From an uncultured Saprospiraceae bacterium (GTDB lineage: Bacteria; Bacteroidota; Bacteroidia; Chitinophagales; Saprospiraceae): DNA of 64,000 nt. The translations under genes and the position numbers were made by a program. Shown here in pieces: positions 36,957 through 46,144 of the stretch. The notes beneath the pieces were generated by a model that worked only from the letters and a program-made list of their open reading frames with translations, searched no databases and had not been told where the DNA came from. The first letter of the stretch is position 1, and every line of letters starts with the position of its first letter. Where the stretch lies: the NCBI GenBank assembly GCA_937981555.1, contig CALJOK010000030.1, positions 1 through 64,000 of the forward strand, written 5' to 3'.

Positions 36957-36996
36957 AAAAAAGGATTATTCAGTTAAATGAATAATCCTTTTTTAT
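36957..36996 (+). terminator. Terminator after the crt cluster
   Basis: A stem of AAAAGGATTATTCA with its complement and a 6-nt loop is followed by TTTTTTATTT. Confidence 0.9.
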
Positions 36997-37094
36997 TTGT
37001 AACAATGTAATTACATTGTTGATAAAGTATAGTTTTAATGAAATTAAAAACAATTTTGGATATATTTATTGAATGAAACAAAAACGAATCATTC

Positions 37095-37289
37095 ATGAAA
37101 AATAAAAATGGTTTTCTTTGGGCAGGAGCCTTTCTCTTCGTATTATTTTTAACGCAAGATTATTTATTTATCACTTGGGAAGATGGAACTTCGTTCTTAG
37201 GTTTTCCCATTTGGTTAAGTTGGTTTATGTTGATGCATTTTTTATTTATCGTTGTATTTTATTTTTTTTCAAAGAAATATTGGAAATAG
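37095..37289 (+). CDS. Small two-helix membrane protein
   Basis: 64 residues with two transmembrane helices (LWAGAFLFVLFLTQDYLFI and FMLMHFLFIVVFYFFSK). Short proteins of this type often precede sodium/solute symporters, and this one ends 57 nt before such a gene. Its function is inferred as a symporter partner. Confidence 0.75.
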   Translation: MKNKNGFLWAGAFLFVLFLTQDYLFITWEDGTSFLGFPIWLSWFMLMHFLFIVVFYFFSKKYWK

Positions 37290-37346
37290 ATTAAGTGAAC
37301 TAAGAACACATTTTTTTCAAAGAAGATAAATTAAAATCTAACATAA

Positions 37347-38783
37347 ATGATCTATGCAATTCTTATCGGCTATATTGCCATCGTTTTTTTAGGAAGCCTT
37401 CGAGGAGCAAAACAAGATGCAACCACCCCCGAAGGATATTTTTTAGCCAATCGAAATTTAGGAACATTGGCTTTATTTTTTACCATTTTAGCAACTAATT
37501 TTAGTGCATTTTATTTTTTAGGATTTGCAGGAGCAGGTTATCGAATTGGCTATTCGCATTATGTCGTGATGGCATTTGGGACAGGTTTTGCTTGCTTGTC
37601 ATTTTTTCTTTTGGGCACTAAGATTTGGCGACTCGGAAAAGAAAAAGGGTACATCACTCCTGCAGAATTAATTCGAGATCAAACAGGAAGTGCGATGCTA
37701 GGTTATTTGTATTCTAGCATTATGTTAGTGTTTACTTTCCCTTATTTGGCTTTGCAAATTATTGGCTCTGGGTATATTTTAGAAGCGATTACGCAGGGAC
37801 AAGTTCCTTATTTTTGGGGAGCTACATTTTTGACATTTTTTACGATTGCTTATGTTTGGATTGGCGGTATGAAGAGTGTAGCGAAGACAGATTTAAAGCA
37901 GGGGATGCTTGCAATTATTTTAATGCTCGCAGCGGTTGTGGTTATTAGTAATAGTTTGGGAGGGCTAACTTTGGCGAACGAAAAAGTTTTTGAAATGCAA
38001 CCAGAATTATTTTCGAGAGAAGGAATGGGCAATGCCTATCCTCCTCAAAAATGGTTTAGCATGTTGGTCTTTTGGATGTTTTGTATTCCAATGTTTCCCC
38101 AAATTTTTATGCGATTTTATATTGCAAAAGATTTACCCACGTTGAAAAAATCAGCTTTACTCTATGGATTAATTCCTCTTTTTATTTCCATCTTTCCAGT
38201 AATTATTGGAGTGTTAGGACATCTGACTTTTCCTGATTTGATGAGTCTCGAACCAGATTTGATGAAAAAAGAAACAGATCAAATTTTACCAAAAATGTTA
38301 GTAGAGCATAGTTCAGATTGGTTTGCAGCTCTAGTGATGACAGGAGCATTGGCAGCTTTTATGTCTACATTAGATTCTCAATTATTGGCATTGAGTACGA
38401 TGGTGACGCGAGATTTTATTTTACCTTTTCGAAAAAAAATAGATTTGAAGCAGCAAGTTTTTATCGGAAGAATATGGGTAGTGATTTTAGCATTTATCGG
38501 TTTAGCAATTGCAGCACAACCCTTTGCAACGATTTTTGATATGGGGAAATTAGCCTTTAGTGGATTAGCCATTTTATTTCCATTGACGTTGATGGTATTG
38601 CGAGGCGGCGGAGTTAATCCAAAATTTGGCATTGCTTCTATTCTTGTAGGAGTATTGTTATTACTTGGTTTTTACTATAAAATTATTTCGAGTGAATGGT
38701 TATTTGGATTCGAAAGTTCGATAGTAGTTTTAGTTGTTTGCTTTGTAATTGTATTATTAGGTAAGTTATTTCCAAAAAAATAG
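37347..38783 (+). CDS. Sodium:solute symporter family transporter
   Basis: 478 residues with about 13 transmembrane helices, the SSS-family number. The first helix pair (LGSLRGAKQDATTPEGYFLANR) and the NLGTLALFFTILATNFSAF segment carry the usual gating helix, and WIGGMKSVAKTDLKQG is the family's conserved cytoplasmic motif. Sodium-coupled uptake is expected. Without other context the substrate (sugar, amino acid, vitamin or similar) cannot be called. Confidence 0.9.
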   Translation: MIYAILIGYIAIVFLGSLRGAKQDATTPEGYFLANRNLGTLALFFTILATNFSAFYFLGFAGAGYRIGYSHYVVMAFGTGFACLSFFLLGTKIWRLGKEKGYITPAELIRDQTGSAMLGYLYSSIMLVFTFPYLALQIIGSGYILEAITQGQVPYFWGATFLTFFTIAYVWIGGMKSVAKTDLKQGMLAIILMLAAVVVISNSLGGLTLANEKVFEMQPELFSREGMGNAYPPQKWFSMLVFWMFCIPMFPQIFMRFYIAKDLPTLKKSALLYGLIPLFISIFPVIIGVLGHLTFPDLMSLEPDLMKKETDQILPKMLVEHSSDWFAALVMTGALAAFMSTLDSQLLALSTMVTRDFILPFRKKIDLKQQVFIGRIWVVILAFIGLAIAAQPFATIFDMGKLAFSGLAILFPLTLMVLRGGGVNPKFGIASILVGVLLLLGFYYKIISSEWLFGFESSIVVLVVCFVIVLLGKLFPKK

Positions 38784-38986
38784 TATCTAAATATAAGTTC
38801 CGTTCGTCTAAAAAATAGACATGTTTATTCATAAATGCTTAATTTTGAGTTACTTATGAATTAGAAAGCATAAGTTAAGTCATTACAAAATTTGAATCTT
38901 AAGTCATCAATATTACTATTGAGTTCCATCATTAATTGAACTAAAGATTCACAGAATGACTGTGTCTTAAAAACAGCAACTACACT

Positions 38987-39592
38987 ATGGTAATCGATTT
39001 AATGTTTTTTATTTTTGCTGCCACAGGCTTTTGGCTAGGCTTTTCTAGAGGAATTATATCAACAGTATTTACTGTTTTTTCCTATTTTTTTGGAGTAATC
39101 GTCGCCATCACTTTCTCCGATGGGATGACCAAGTTTCTACAAACCACCTTTAATGATGATTCGGCATTGTACTACATTGCAGGGCTATTTTTATCTTTTG
39201 TTTTAGCGATGTTTTTGATTAGAATGATTGCTCGTGGTTTGGAAAATATTTTGAAAGCTGGAAATGTCAATACTGTAAATCAATTGTTCGGTGGAATATT
39301 ATTGAGTGGTGTATTGGTCGTGTTTTTTAGTTTCTTAGTTCGTTTTGGAAATGAGGCAAGAATGATTGAACCTAAAACAAAAAACGAATCAATCACTTAT
39401 GAACAATTGGAAGTTTTACCAGATCATGCGATGGTCGTTTTGGGAAAAATAACTCCGCTCTTCAGACAATTATGGAATAACACGATGGATATGATGGATA
39501 AAGTAAAAACGCAAAGCATCGAGAAAGAAGAGAGCAATCCAAATGTTTATGATATTCCAGATAATGCAGATGAGAAAGATTCTGGCTACTAA
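38987..39592 (+). CDS. cvpA: CvpA family membrane protein
   Basis: 201 residues. Four N-terminal hydrophobic helices include the CvpA start MVIDLMFFIFAATGFWLGFS with the usual RGIISTVFTVFSYF helix. The remainder is a polar cytoplasmic tail from about 120, rich in E/K and ending ADEKDSGY. E. coli CvpA is linked to envelope homeostasis and colicin V export; its molecular role is not settled. A gene of unknown function follows 44 nt later, probably co-transcribed. Confidence 0.82.
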   Translation: MVIDLMFFIFAATGFWLGFSRGIISTVFTVFSYFFGVIVAITFSDGMTKFLQTTFNDDSALYYIAGLFLSFVLAMFLIRMIARGLENILKAGNVNTVNQLFGGILLSGVLVVFFSFLVRFGNEARMIEPKTKNESITYEQLEVLPDHAMVVLGKITPLFRQLWNNTMDMMDKVKTQSIEKEESNPNVYDIPDNADEKDSGY

Positions 39593-39636
39593 ACTTTTTT
39601 CTTCTTTTTCTATTTTATTAAAAAAGGAAATAAGGA

Positions 39637-40236
39637 ATGTCTGAATTTTGGAAAAAAATAAAAAACGTATTCTCTACGGCGGAAGCAAGTTCTTCGATTC
39701 ATCCGACGATTCATGAAGTCATCGAACGTTCGGAGGAAGAGCTAGCAGATTACGAACAATGGAAAAATTCACTCGCCGCTCGTCGTTTAATTGATTGGCT
39801 TAAAAATGAATATTTCACTTACCTCACTTCTCCTAAAAATATTGATAGCTCCATTAATTTTTTGAATTCTACTTCACAGAAAGGGTTTGTAATTCATTTT
39901 TCCAATATGGAATATCGGTTGAAGGAGATCACCTTTTTATTTGATTATTTGAAAGAAAGAGTGAAGGAATTACCTTATCGGATTTATGTGTCAGATACTC
40001 GAACTTATCCTAAAAATGATTTTGTAGAAACCATTCATCGACATTATTTAAAACCTTCGTTGAAGTTAAAAGTGGCTGGTCAAAAAGCAGGTCAAGCGTT
40101 TGGGAATATCAAGATAGAGATGCTTTTGAAAAATGATAAGATTGTAGATTTGAAATTTTCTACAACGACATATCGTGATCATCAGTTTAAAGAGGCTGGA
40201 GATTTTAATGATTTGATGAAGGAATTATTTGTGTGA
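39637..40236 (+). CDS. Protein of unknown function after cvpA
   Basis: 199 residues, soluble, no recognised domain. It opens EFWKKIKNVFSTAEASSS, has a conserved-looking AARRLIDWLKNEYFTYL helix, and ends in a beta-rich segment (AFGNIKIEMLLKNDKIVDLK). The gap to cvpA is 44 nt, so they are likely co-transcribed. It is followed by a 20-bp inverted repeat and a convergent gene. Confidence 0.6.
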   Translation: MSEFWKKIKNVFSTAEASSSIHPTIHEVIERSEEELADYEQWKNSLAARRLIDWLKNEYFTYLTSPKNIDSSINFLNSTSQKGFVIHFSNMEYRLKEITFLFDYLKERVKELPYRIYVSDTRTYPKNDFVETIHRHYLKPSLKLKVAGQKAGQAFGNIKIEMLLKNDKIVDLKFSTTTYRDHQFKEAGDFNDLMKELFV

Positions 40237-40352
40237 TTTTTTTGACGCTGACTTTTTATAATTATTTATGTTTTATTTTCCTTTGGAAACTCTTATGTAG
40301 TAAGAAAAACATAAGAAACCATAATGGTCATGAAAAGTCAGCGTCAAAAAAA
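40237..40352. repeat. Long inverted repeat between convergent genes
   Basis: A perfect 20-bp stem (40237-40256 with 40333-40352) includes GACGCTGACTTTT. Its loop is itself partly self-complementary. T-rich flanks on both strands make it a bidirectional terminator candidate. The GCTGACTTTTTATAAT segment resembles the start of the inverted repeat at 3282. Confidence 0.8.
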
Positions 40353-40355
40353 AAC

Positions 40356-41804
40356 CTAATTTTTCCAATTCTTCCTTTCCTGCTCCACATGCTCCAAAAT
40401 CACCTTCACTCCATATTTCTCTTCTAGATGTTTCGCCATCGTATCCGCCGAATAAACAGACCGATGCTGTCCACCTGTACATCCAAAATTAACATTCAAA
40501 TTAGTAAAACTCCGTTCAATATAATTCTCCACCGCCTTGTCCACGATGCGATAAGTTTCATTTAAAAAATCTCCAATGTCGCTATGATGCTGCAAAAAAT
40601 TAATCACCGATTCATCTCGACCCGTGAGTTTTTTATAAGGTTCATACCGACCAGGGTTATGAATAAATCGGCAGTCAAAAATAAAACCCTCTCCATGTCC
40701 GGAGTCGTCCGCAGGAATACCTTTTTTATAAGAAAAACTTCGAACGCCAACGGTGAGCAAACTCGATGAACCTTTAATTTTATCAAAAGGTTCGAAGGCT
40801 TTTGTGTTGACAACTGAGTACAATGCTTTTTCTAATTCAGGAATTTCGATTGGTGGTTTAGCATTTTCTAAAACCCATTTTACATTCCGAATTGCGAAGG
40901 GAATACTTTTGATAAAATACTCTTTTCGCTCGTACAAGCCTCGAAAACCATACGTCCCAAAAGTCTGAATATTTCGCATCAAAACGTATCCGTAAAAGTA
41001 TTGTTTGAATTTCTCTCGATTGATAGTTGTGAGTTTTTCCGCAGTATCGAGATAGTGATTTAACAATTCATCTCGAATGTCTTGTGGAATATTTGCCTTT
41101 GATTGGTAGAGTAGGGAAGCCAAGTCATATTGCAATGCACCTTTTCTACCACCTTGATAATCAATGAAATATGGATTACCATTTTTTATCATAATATTTC
41201 GAGTTTGGAAATCTCGGAACATAAAATTTTCACAATCCGTTTGCAAAAGATAATCTGCAAAGCGATGCATATCTTCTTCCAATGCTTGTTCGTCGAAAGG
41301 AATCTTTGCTAATTTTAAAAAATAATATTTGAACGTATTGAAATCCCAAAGCATACTTTGTTTGTCAAAACGCTCGCGTGGATAACAAACGGAATAGTCT
41401 ATTTCTGCACCACCTTCAATTTGTAAATGCGCTAATTGCTCAACCACTTTTTTATAAATCTGAATCAAATAATCAGGAAACAAATCTCCCTTCTGCAACA
41501 AGTAACTGTACAGAGTAGTCGCACCCAAATCTTCTTGCAAATAAACATTCTCGTCCAATCGCTCGACATAAATTTCAGGAACGGGCAATGCCTTATGTTT
41601 AAAATGTTTGGAAAAAGAAAGGAACGCGGCGTTCTCTTTTCGGTCTGCATTGAATGCGCCGACCGCTACTTTATCGCCATTCGACAAGCGATAATAAATG
41701 CGTGTTGAAGCAGATGGTGCAAGTGGTAAAATTAAAGTTGGAGGTACGCCTGCCCATTCTTCGAAAAGCTCGGAAAGGAGGGATTCTATTTTTTGATTTG
41801 TCAT
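40356..41804 (-). CDS. APH-type kinase fused to a RapZ C-terminal domain
   Basis: 482 residues. Residues about 1-330 form a phosphotransferase fold with catalytic FRDFQTRNIM (Asp198, Asn203), metal-binding FIDYQGG (Asp215) and ALQYDLASLL, resembling the AmgK anomeric amino-sugar kinase family. Residues about 345-480 match the RapZ C-terminal domain: FIFDCRFIHNPGRYEP, LTGRDESVINFL and the FGCTGGQHRSV loop. RapZ's own Walker-A kinase half is absent. RapZ-C binds glucosamine-6-phosphate in enterobacteria, so an amino-sugar or cell-wall recycling role is a reasonable inference. Confidence 0.8.
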   Translation of the reverse strand: MTNQKIESLLSELFEEWAGVPPTLILPLAPSASTRIYYRLSNGDKVAVGAFNADRKENAAFLSFSKHFKHKALPVPEIYVERLDENVYLQEDLGATTLYSYLLQKGDLFPDYLIQIYKKVVEQLAHLQIEGGAEIDYSVCYPRERFDKQSMLWDFNTFKYYFLKLAKIPFDEQALEEDMHRFADYLLQTDCENFMFRDFQTRNIMIKNGNPYFIDYQGGRKGALQYDLASLLYQSKANIPQDIRDELLNHYLDTAEKLTTINREKFKQYFYGYVLMRNIQTFGTYGFRGLYERKEYFIKSIPFAIRNVKWVLENAKPPIEIPELEKALYSVVNTKAFEPFDKIKGSSSLLTVGVRSFSYKKGIPADDSGHGEGFIFDCRFIHNPGRYEPYKKLTGRDESVINFLQHHSDIGDFLNETYRIVDKAVENYIERSFTNLNVNFGCTGGQHRSVYSADTMAKHLEEKYGVKVILEHVEQERKNWKN

Positions 41805-41865
41805 TTTTTGATTTGATTGATTGAGGGGCGAAGATAGGAGTTTTTATTTTTTTTTGAGCGGAGCT

Positions 41866-43758
41866 TTACAATTTAAAGCTAACAGGAATTGTAAAATATA
41901 TTCTGGGTGATTTTCCTCTTGATTTGCCTGAAGTCCATTTTCCCTTTTCTCTCATAAGGTGTATCAACCTAATTACTTCTTCTCCACATCCATCACCAAT
42001 GTCATTTAGGATTTCGACATTTCCAATTGTGAGGTCACTTTCAATTATAAATCTAGCAATTACTCTTCCTTCTGTTTTGTTTTTCCTTGCTTGCTCTGGG
42101 TATTTAATGTTGCTATAAATGAATTTTAGCATTTCAGCATCAGAACATTCTTTTAATTCTTTTTTTGATTTTCCTCTTCCCTCACAGCCTGGGAAGCGAG
42201 GCATATCTTCGACGACTTTGAAAATCTTTTCTTCTTTTGGTTCCTCTAGTTTTAGAGAATCTTTAATTGATTCTAATTTTTCCGTTGTTTGAGGTAGACT
42301 TGGTAAGCGAAAAGAAACGGGTAAAGTATAGGTTATCTTTACAGGTTTTCCTGTTGATGAGCTAGGAACCCATTTTTGTCCCATATTATTCATCAGTAAA
42401 ATTAACCTTTCGACTTCTTCTCCACACCCATTTCCTATGTCTCGTAGAATTTTTACATTACCAACTCTGCCAACATAGTCAACTGTAAATTGTGCAATTA
42501 CCCTCCCTTCTGTTCCTTCTTTTCTTGCTTTTTCTGGGTATCGGAGATTTCGATAAATGAATTTTAGCATTTCATTTTCAGAACATTCTTTTAGTTCGAA
42601 TATATTTTTGCCTTGCCCTTCGCATCCAGGGAAACGGGGCATGTTTTTTAATTCTTTAATTTTTTTGACTGTTGTTGTAGAAAGGGCTTTGACATGAATT
42701 AGATATTCTGATTTTTCTGACTCTTGTATTTTTTTTCTTTTTTTCAGTCCTTTTTGTTCTGCACGATATTCCTCAAAAGATTGTAAGTGAAAACGAACGG
42801 GAAGTGTGAATCTAGCTATTGTTGGTTTTCCTCTTGATCTGCCAGGTGTCCATTTTTTATTATTAGCCATTAGATTAATTACTCGCTGTACTTCTTCTCC
42901 AAGGCCATCTCCAATGTCTTGAATAATTTCAATATGCCGAATAGTCCCGTTGTCAAAGATAAATTGAGCAATTACGATTCCTTCCTTATTATTTTCACGA
43001 GCCTTTTTTGGATATTTTATATTGCTATAAATGAATTTTTTAAATTCTTGATCAGAACATTCTTTTAACTCAAACATATTTTTGCCTTGTCCTTCACATC
43101 CGAGCAATCGAGGAAACTCAGGAGGGGGAGCAACAAAATATTTTTCCATTTCATAAGTGGAATCTAGTGCTAACATTTCTTCTTGTTTCTTAAAAAACTC
43201 TTCCCTCTTTTTTCTTCTTTCAGCTTTGTTGTTTTCATATTCTTCAGCTTCCAATTTGAATTCTTCTATAGGTCGGATGTATCCAAAATTTCGTTTAGTT
43301 TCTATGGAAATCTTTCCCGCATTAAAATCAACATAAACATCAAATGAAGGATACATCGGATTAAAGATTGATTTATTGATAATCCATTGTGGCATTTTAT
43401 TTATAACTCGAAGCACTTCTTTTAGAAGAAAAGAGTCAGCTATTGGTTTGGGGTTTCTCCAATTGTTAGCTTTTCGAGCGTAACGTAAAGTTCCATCATC
43501 ATTGATTACAAAGTTGATTTTCACCTCACCTTCTTTTTTATTTTTTAAAGCTTCTTCGGGATATTCAATATTCTCAGTTAGAAAATTTAAAAATGCATTA
43601 TCTGTGCATTTTAAAAAATCGGCATTTGTTGTTTTTGTATTTTTACAGCTAGGGAAATGAGGGTAGATACTTACGATTGCATTGGAGGAATCTATCTGAC
43701 AAAAAGTAAAACCTTGAACTAAAAAAGAAAGAAAGAGAAATGTGATTATTTTTTTCAT
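41866..43758 (-). CDS. Exported protein with four TonB-C-like repeats
   Basis: 630 residues. A signal peptide (MKKIITFLFLSFLVQGFTF, ending FCQ) precedes four TonB-C-type units at about 25-145, 190-310, 370-490 and 520-630. Each has a cysteine-flanked start (for example FPGCEGQGKNIFELKECS), an FIYSNIKYP helix, a G-V/I-V-AQF strand, a VEILNDIGDGCGEEV core and a closing PVSFKL strand. Unlike TonB, there is no proline-rich linker or retained N-terminal anchor. It is co-directional with two smaller relatives, 3 nt apart. It may bind outer-membrane or partner proteins; energy transduction is not supported by the architecture. Confidence 0.75.
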   Translation of the reverse strand: MKKIITFLFLSFLVQGFTFCQIDSSNAIVSIYPHFPSCKNTKTTNADFLKCTDNAFLNFLTENIEYPEEALKNKKEGEVKINFVINDDGTLRYARKANNWRNPKPIADSFLLKEVLRVINKMPQWIINKSIFNPMYPSFDVYVDFNAGKISIETKRNFGYIRPIEEFKLEAEEYENNKAERRKKREEFFKKQEEMLALDSTYEMEKYFVAPPPEFPRLLGCEGQGKNMFELKECSDQEFKKFIYSNIKYPKKARENNKEGIVIAQFIFDNGTIRHIEIIQDIGDGLGEEVQRVINLMANNKKWTPGRSRGKPTIARFTLPVRFHLQSFEEYRAEQKGLKKRKKIQESEKSEYLIHVKALSTTTVKKIKELKNMPRFPGCEGQGKNIFELKECSENEMLKFIYRNLRYPEKARKEGTEGRVIAQFTVDYVGRVGNVKILRDIGNGCGEEVERLILLMNNMGQKWVPSSSTGKPVKITYTLPVSFRLPSLPQTTEKLESIKDSLKLEEPKEEKIFKVVEDMPRFPGCEGRGKSKKELKECSDAEMLKFIYSNIKYPEQARKNKTEGRVIARFIIESDLTIGNVEILNDIGDGCGEEVIRLIHLMREKGKWTSGKSRGKSPRIYFTIPVSFKL

Positions 43759-43761
43759 GCT

Positions 43762-44274
43762 CTATTTTTTGTTTAATTGAAATGAAATAGGAATCGTAAA
43801 TTTTGTAGTAAAAGGACGACATCTTGAACAACCTGGTGTCCATCTTATTTTGAGTTTATTCATTAGCTCAATTACACGAATAGCTTCTTGCCCGCATCCA
43901 TTTCCTATATCATTTAGTAATTTAATGTCTTTAACTTTTCCCCTTCCTTTTATCACAAATTCAATCATAACAATTCCTTGGGTCATATTTTCTCTCGCCT
44001 TTGCTGGATATTTTATATGGCTAGAAATAAATTCTTGCATTTTATGTTCTGAGCATTCCTTTAGTTCTTTTCTTGATTTTCCTTGGCCATCGCATCCTGG
44101 GAAGCGATGCATGTGTTTTACAACCTTAAATATTTTTTCTTCTTCGAGGGCTACTCTAATTCTGTCTTCGTTTAACTCTTCTTCCATTTCTAAATCTAGT
44201 TCTTCTTGAGTTTGACAAAAAGAAAAACCATGAAATAAAAAAGCAAAAAAAACAATGACGAATATTTTTTTCAT
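43762..44274 (-). CDS. Exported protein with one TonB-C-like unit
   Basis: 170 residues from the ATG at 44274, chosen because it opens a signal peptide (KKIFVIVFFAFLFHGFSF, ending FCQ). One TonB-C-type unit follows an acidic linker, with RFPGCDGQGKSRKELKECS, FISSHIKYPAKA and a closing TKFTIPISFQL. It sits in the middle of the three-gene run, 4 nt from the upstream stop and 3 nt from the downstream start, so the three genes form one operon. Confidence 0.75.
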   Translation of the reverse strand: MKKIFVIVFFAFLFHGFSFCQTQEELDLEMEEELNEDRIRVALEEEKIFKVVKHMHRFPGCDGQGKSRKELKECSEHKMQEFISSHIKYPAKARENMTQGIVMIEFVIKGRGKVKDIKLLNDIGNGCGQEAIRVIELMNKLKIRWTPGCSRCRPFTTKFTIPISFQLNKK

Positions 44275-44278
44275 GATT

Positions 44279-45271
44279 CTAATTTTTTTGTCCATATTTT
44301 GAGTCCAATTTAAAAACAACAGGCATAATAAATTGAACTTTTACAACTTTACCTCTAGCAGAAGTACGCCTCCATGGTTTTTCTTTATTCATCAGTAAAA
44401 GTGCCCTTTTAGCTTCCTCGCCACATCCATTATCTAGATCTTTTAAAATCTTAACTTTTGAAACATGTCCTTGTCTGTCAACGTGAAATTTAAGTAATAC
44501 TTCTCCTTCTATTTTGTTTGCAATGGCTTCGGGAGGATATTGAAATTTGGAATAAATAAATGCTAATATTTTTTGTTCCGTACAATACTTCATCTCTTTA
44601 AGTGAATCTTTTAAGTGCTTGCACTCTGGGTGAGCAGGGATATCTTCCACCACTTTGAATATCATTTCCTCCTCAGGTAGTTCTTCGACTTTTTTTACTG
44701 CTGGAAAAGTATCCAAAAAATCAGCCTCTATTTCTTCGTAATAATATTGTTCTAAATCTTCTTCTAAGGAAAGAGTATCTAATTTAAATTCAATTGGAAC
44801 GGTTAAATATAATTTTTGCGAATACCTTCGTGGTTTGTCCCATTCCCATTTTCCCAATTCTCTAATAAGCTGCATCAATCTCGCTGCTTCTTTTCCACAT
44901 CCTCCACCGATGTCCCTCAATATTTCTATTTTCCCAAGTGAACCATCTTTTTCAATTGCACATTTAGCAATCACTCTTCCTTCGATTTTATGTTTTTTTG
45001 CTACTGCTGGGTATTGTAGATTTTCCTTGATTAATTTTTGGACTTTAGCTTTTGTACATTCTGCGAAATCTTCTCTTGTTTTCCCTTGATCTTTACATCC
45101 AGGGAAAATTAGCATACTCTCAACTACTTTGAAAATTTTTTCTTCTGTAGGTTCTACATCATTGTTGACTTTCGATGAATCTTTTTCAATGTCTAGTTTC
45201 TCTTCCGTTTGGGAAAAAGCAAAATGGTGTAGTAAGGAAAAAATGAGAAGGAAGATGATTGTTTTTTTCAT
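44279..45271 (-). CDS. Exported protein with two TonB-C-like units
   Basis: 330 residues. A signal peptide (KKTIIFLLIFSLLHHFAF, ending FSQ) is followed by two units at about 45-165 and 210-325, each with the Cys-rich start (IFPGCKDQGKTREDFAECT; AHPECKHLKD), an IKENLQYP or IYSKFQYP helix and a final PIEFKL / PVVFKL strand. An acidic linker (LEEDLEQYYYEEIEADFLD) joins them. First gene of the operon. Its paralogues' extra cysteine pairs suggest disulfides in the periplasm or outside. Confidence 0.75.
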   Translation of the reverse strand: MKKTIIFLLIFSLLHHFAFSQTEEKLDIEKDSSKVNNDVEPTEEKIFKVVESMLIFPGCKDQGKTREDFAECTKAKVQKLIKENLQYPAVAKKHKIEGRVIAKCAIEKDGSLGKIEILRDIGGGCGKEAARLMQLIRELGKWEWDKPRRYSQKLYLTVPIEFKLDTLSLEEDLEQYYYEEIEADFLDTFPAVKKVEELPEEEMIFKVVEDIPAHPECKHLKDSLKEMKYCTEQKILAFIYSKFQYPPEAIANKIEGEVLLKFHVDRQGHVSKVKILKDLDNGCGEEAKRALLLMNKEKPWRRTSARGKVVKVQFIMPVVFKLDSKYGQKN

Positions 45272-45363
45272 AGCTATATTTTCAAATAATAAATGCTTGC
45301 TTCCGAATACTCGAGCAAGAGTATTCTAAAAGTAAGAAATATTATTTTTGAAAAAAAGAAAAC

Positions 45364-45639
45364 ATGAAAAGGAAGCAGTTATTTTTTGATATTTTAATTA
45401 CGTTTTTTGCAGCAATATTTTTAGGAATAATATTAAGTGTTGGAACTTATTTTTGGACGGTGAATGGACCGAATTTTGAAATTGGTTTTCCAAGAACTTA
45501 TTATTATCAATTCCAAGTTGATCATTTACATCATGGATGTTATGTTGACAATTTTATTTTTGATGGAATTATGACTTGGGTAAGTGTTGCTTGTGGTTGG
45601 GTTTTTCTAAAAAAAATCAATACTCCTGCACATAAATAA
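45364..45639 (+). CDS. Small membrane protein, unknown
   Basis: 91 residues, starting divergently from the TonB-C operon. One N-terminal helix (ILITFFAAIFLGIILSVGTYF) and a second near the C-terminus (IMTWVSVACGWVFL). The middle has paired aromatic and His residues (VDHLHHGCY). Its 3' end overlaps the convergent lipoprotein gene by 23 nt, so one of the two ends may be imprecise. Function unknown. Confidence 0.5.
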   Translation: MKRKQLFFDILITFFAAIFLGIILSVGTYFWTVNGPNFEIGFPRTYYYQFQVDHLHHGCYVDNFIFDGIMTWVSVACGWVFLKKINTPAHK

Positions 45640-46003
45640 TCGTATCCAACTGAAACCTCATCTCTGTCAAATTAATCCGAATACTCCCTCGAATCGGTTG
45701 TCCATCATCTCCCCATTCTTCATCTCGACCATGCGCCACCAACCAATGTGTTCCTAATGGCAAACCTTCAAAACATCCTTCCCCCGTTTCATCCACTTGG
45801 AAATTAGCATCGAATATATCCAGTTGATCCAAGTCGTAACCTGGAAAAACGGAATCATTATATTTAAAATAAACTTTAGTATTCGGCATTAAAGCTTGAT
45901 GATGTTGAATTTTGAGACAGACTTGTGGGCGATCCACCGGATCTTTTTTGCAAGAAGTCATCGCAACGATTCCAATAAGGAGTGTAAATATTAATCGAGT
46001 CAT
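45617..46003 (-). CDS. Lipoprotein, unknown
   Basis: 128 residues. Lipoprotein signal (MTRLIFTLLIGIVAMTSC, lipobox AMTSC). The mature part is a small beta-rich domain resembling a carboxypeptidase-regulatory or Ig-like fold (GEGCFEGLPLGTHWLVAHG), but not firmly assigned. It overlaps the small convergent membrane gene by 23 nt. Confidence 0.7.
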   Translation of the reverse strand: MTRLIFTLLIGIVAMTSCKKDPVDRPQVCLKIQHHQALMPNTKVYFKYNDSVFPGYDLDQLDIFDANFQVDETGEGCFEGLPLGTHWLVAHGRDEEWGDDGQPIRGSIRINLTEMRFQLDTIIYVQEY

Positions 46004-46088
46004 TTTTTTACATTTTAGTTCTAGATTCTAAACGACTCTTTAAGGTAAGTAGTTTTAATTTAACTTTATTTTTTACTTAAAAATAAGA

Positions 46089-46121
46089 AGGGCTGTTAGC
46101 ACTCGAAGTGCTAACAGCCCT
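46089..46121. terminator. Strong hairpin after obg
   Basis: A perfect 15-bp stem (AGGGCTGTTAGCACT and complement) with a 3-nt loop. T-rich sequence follows on the minus strand (after obg, 24 nt) and on the plus strand. Its arm resembles the terminator at 60747 (GGGTGTTAG). Confidence 0.85.
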
Positions 46122-46144
46122 AGTCATTTGTTTTTTTGGAAATT

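Noticed and set aside
41866-45271. Repeats considered as a recombination artefact or mobile element
   Set aside because: The repeats are protein-coding, in frame, with separate signal peptides and diverged sequences, which fits old gene duplication.
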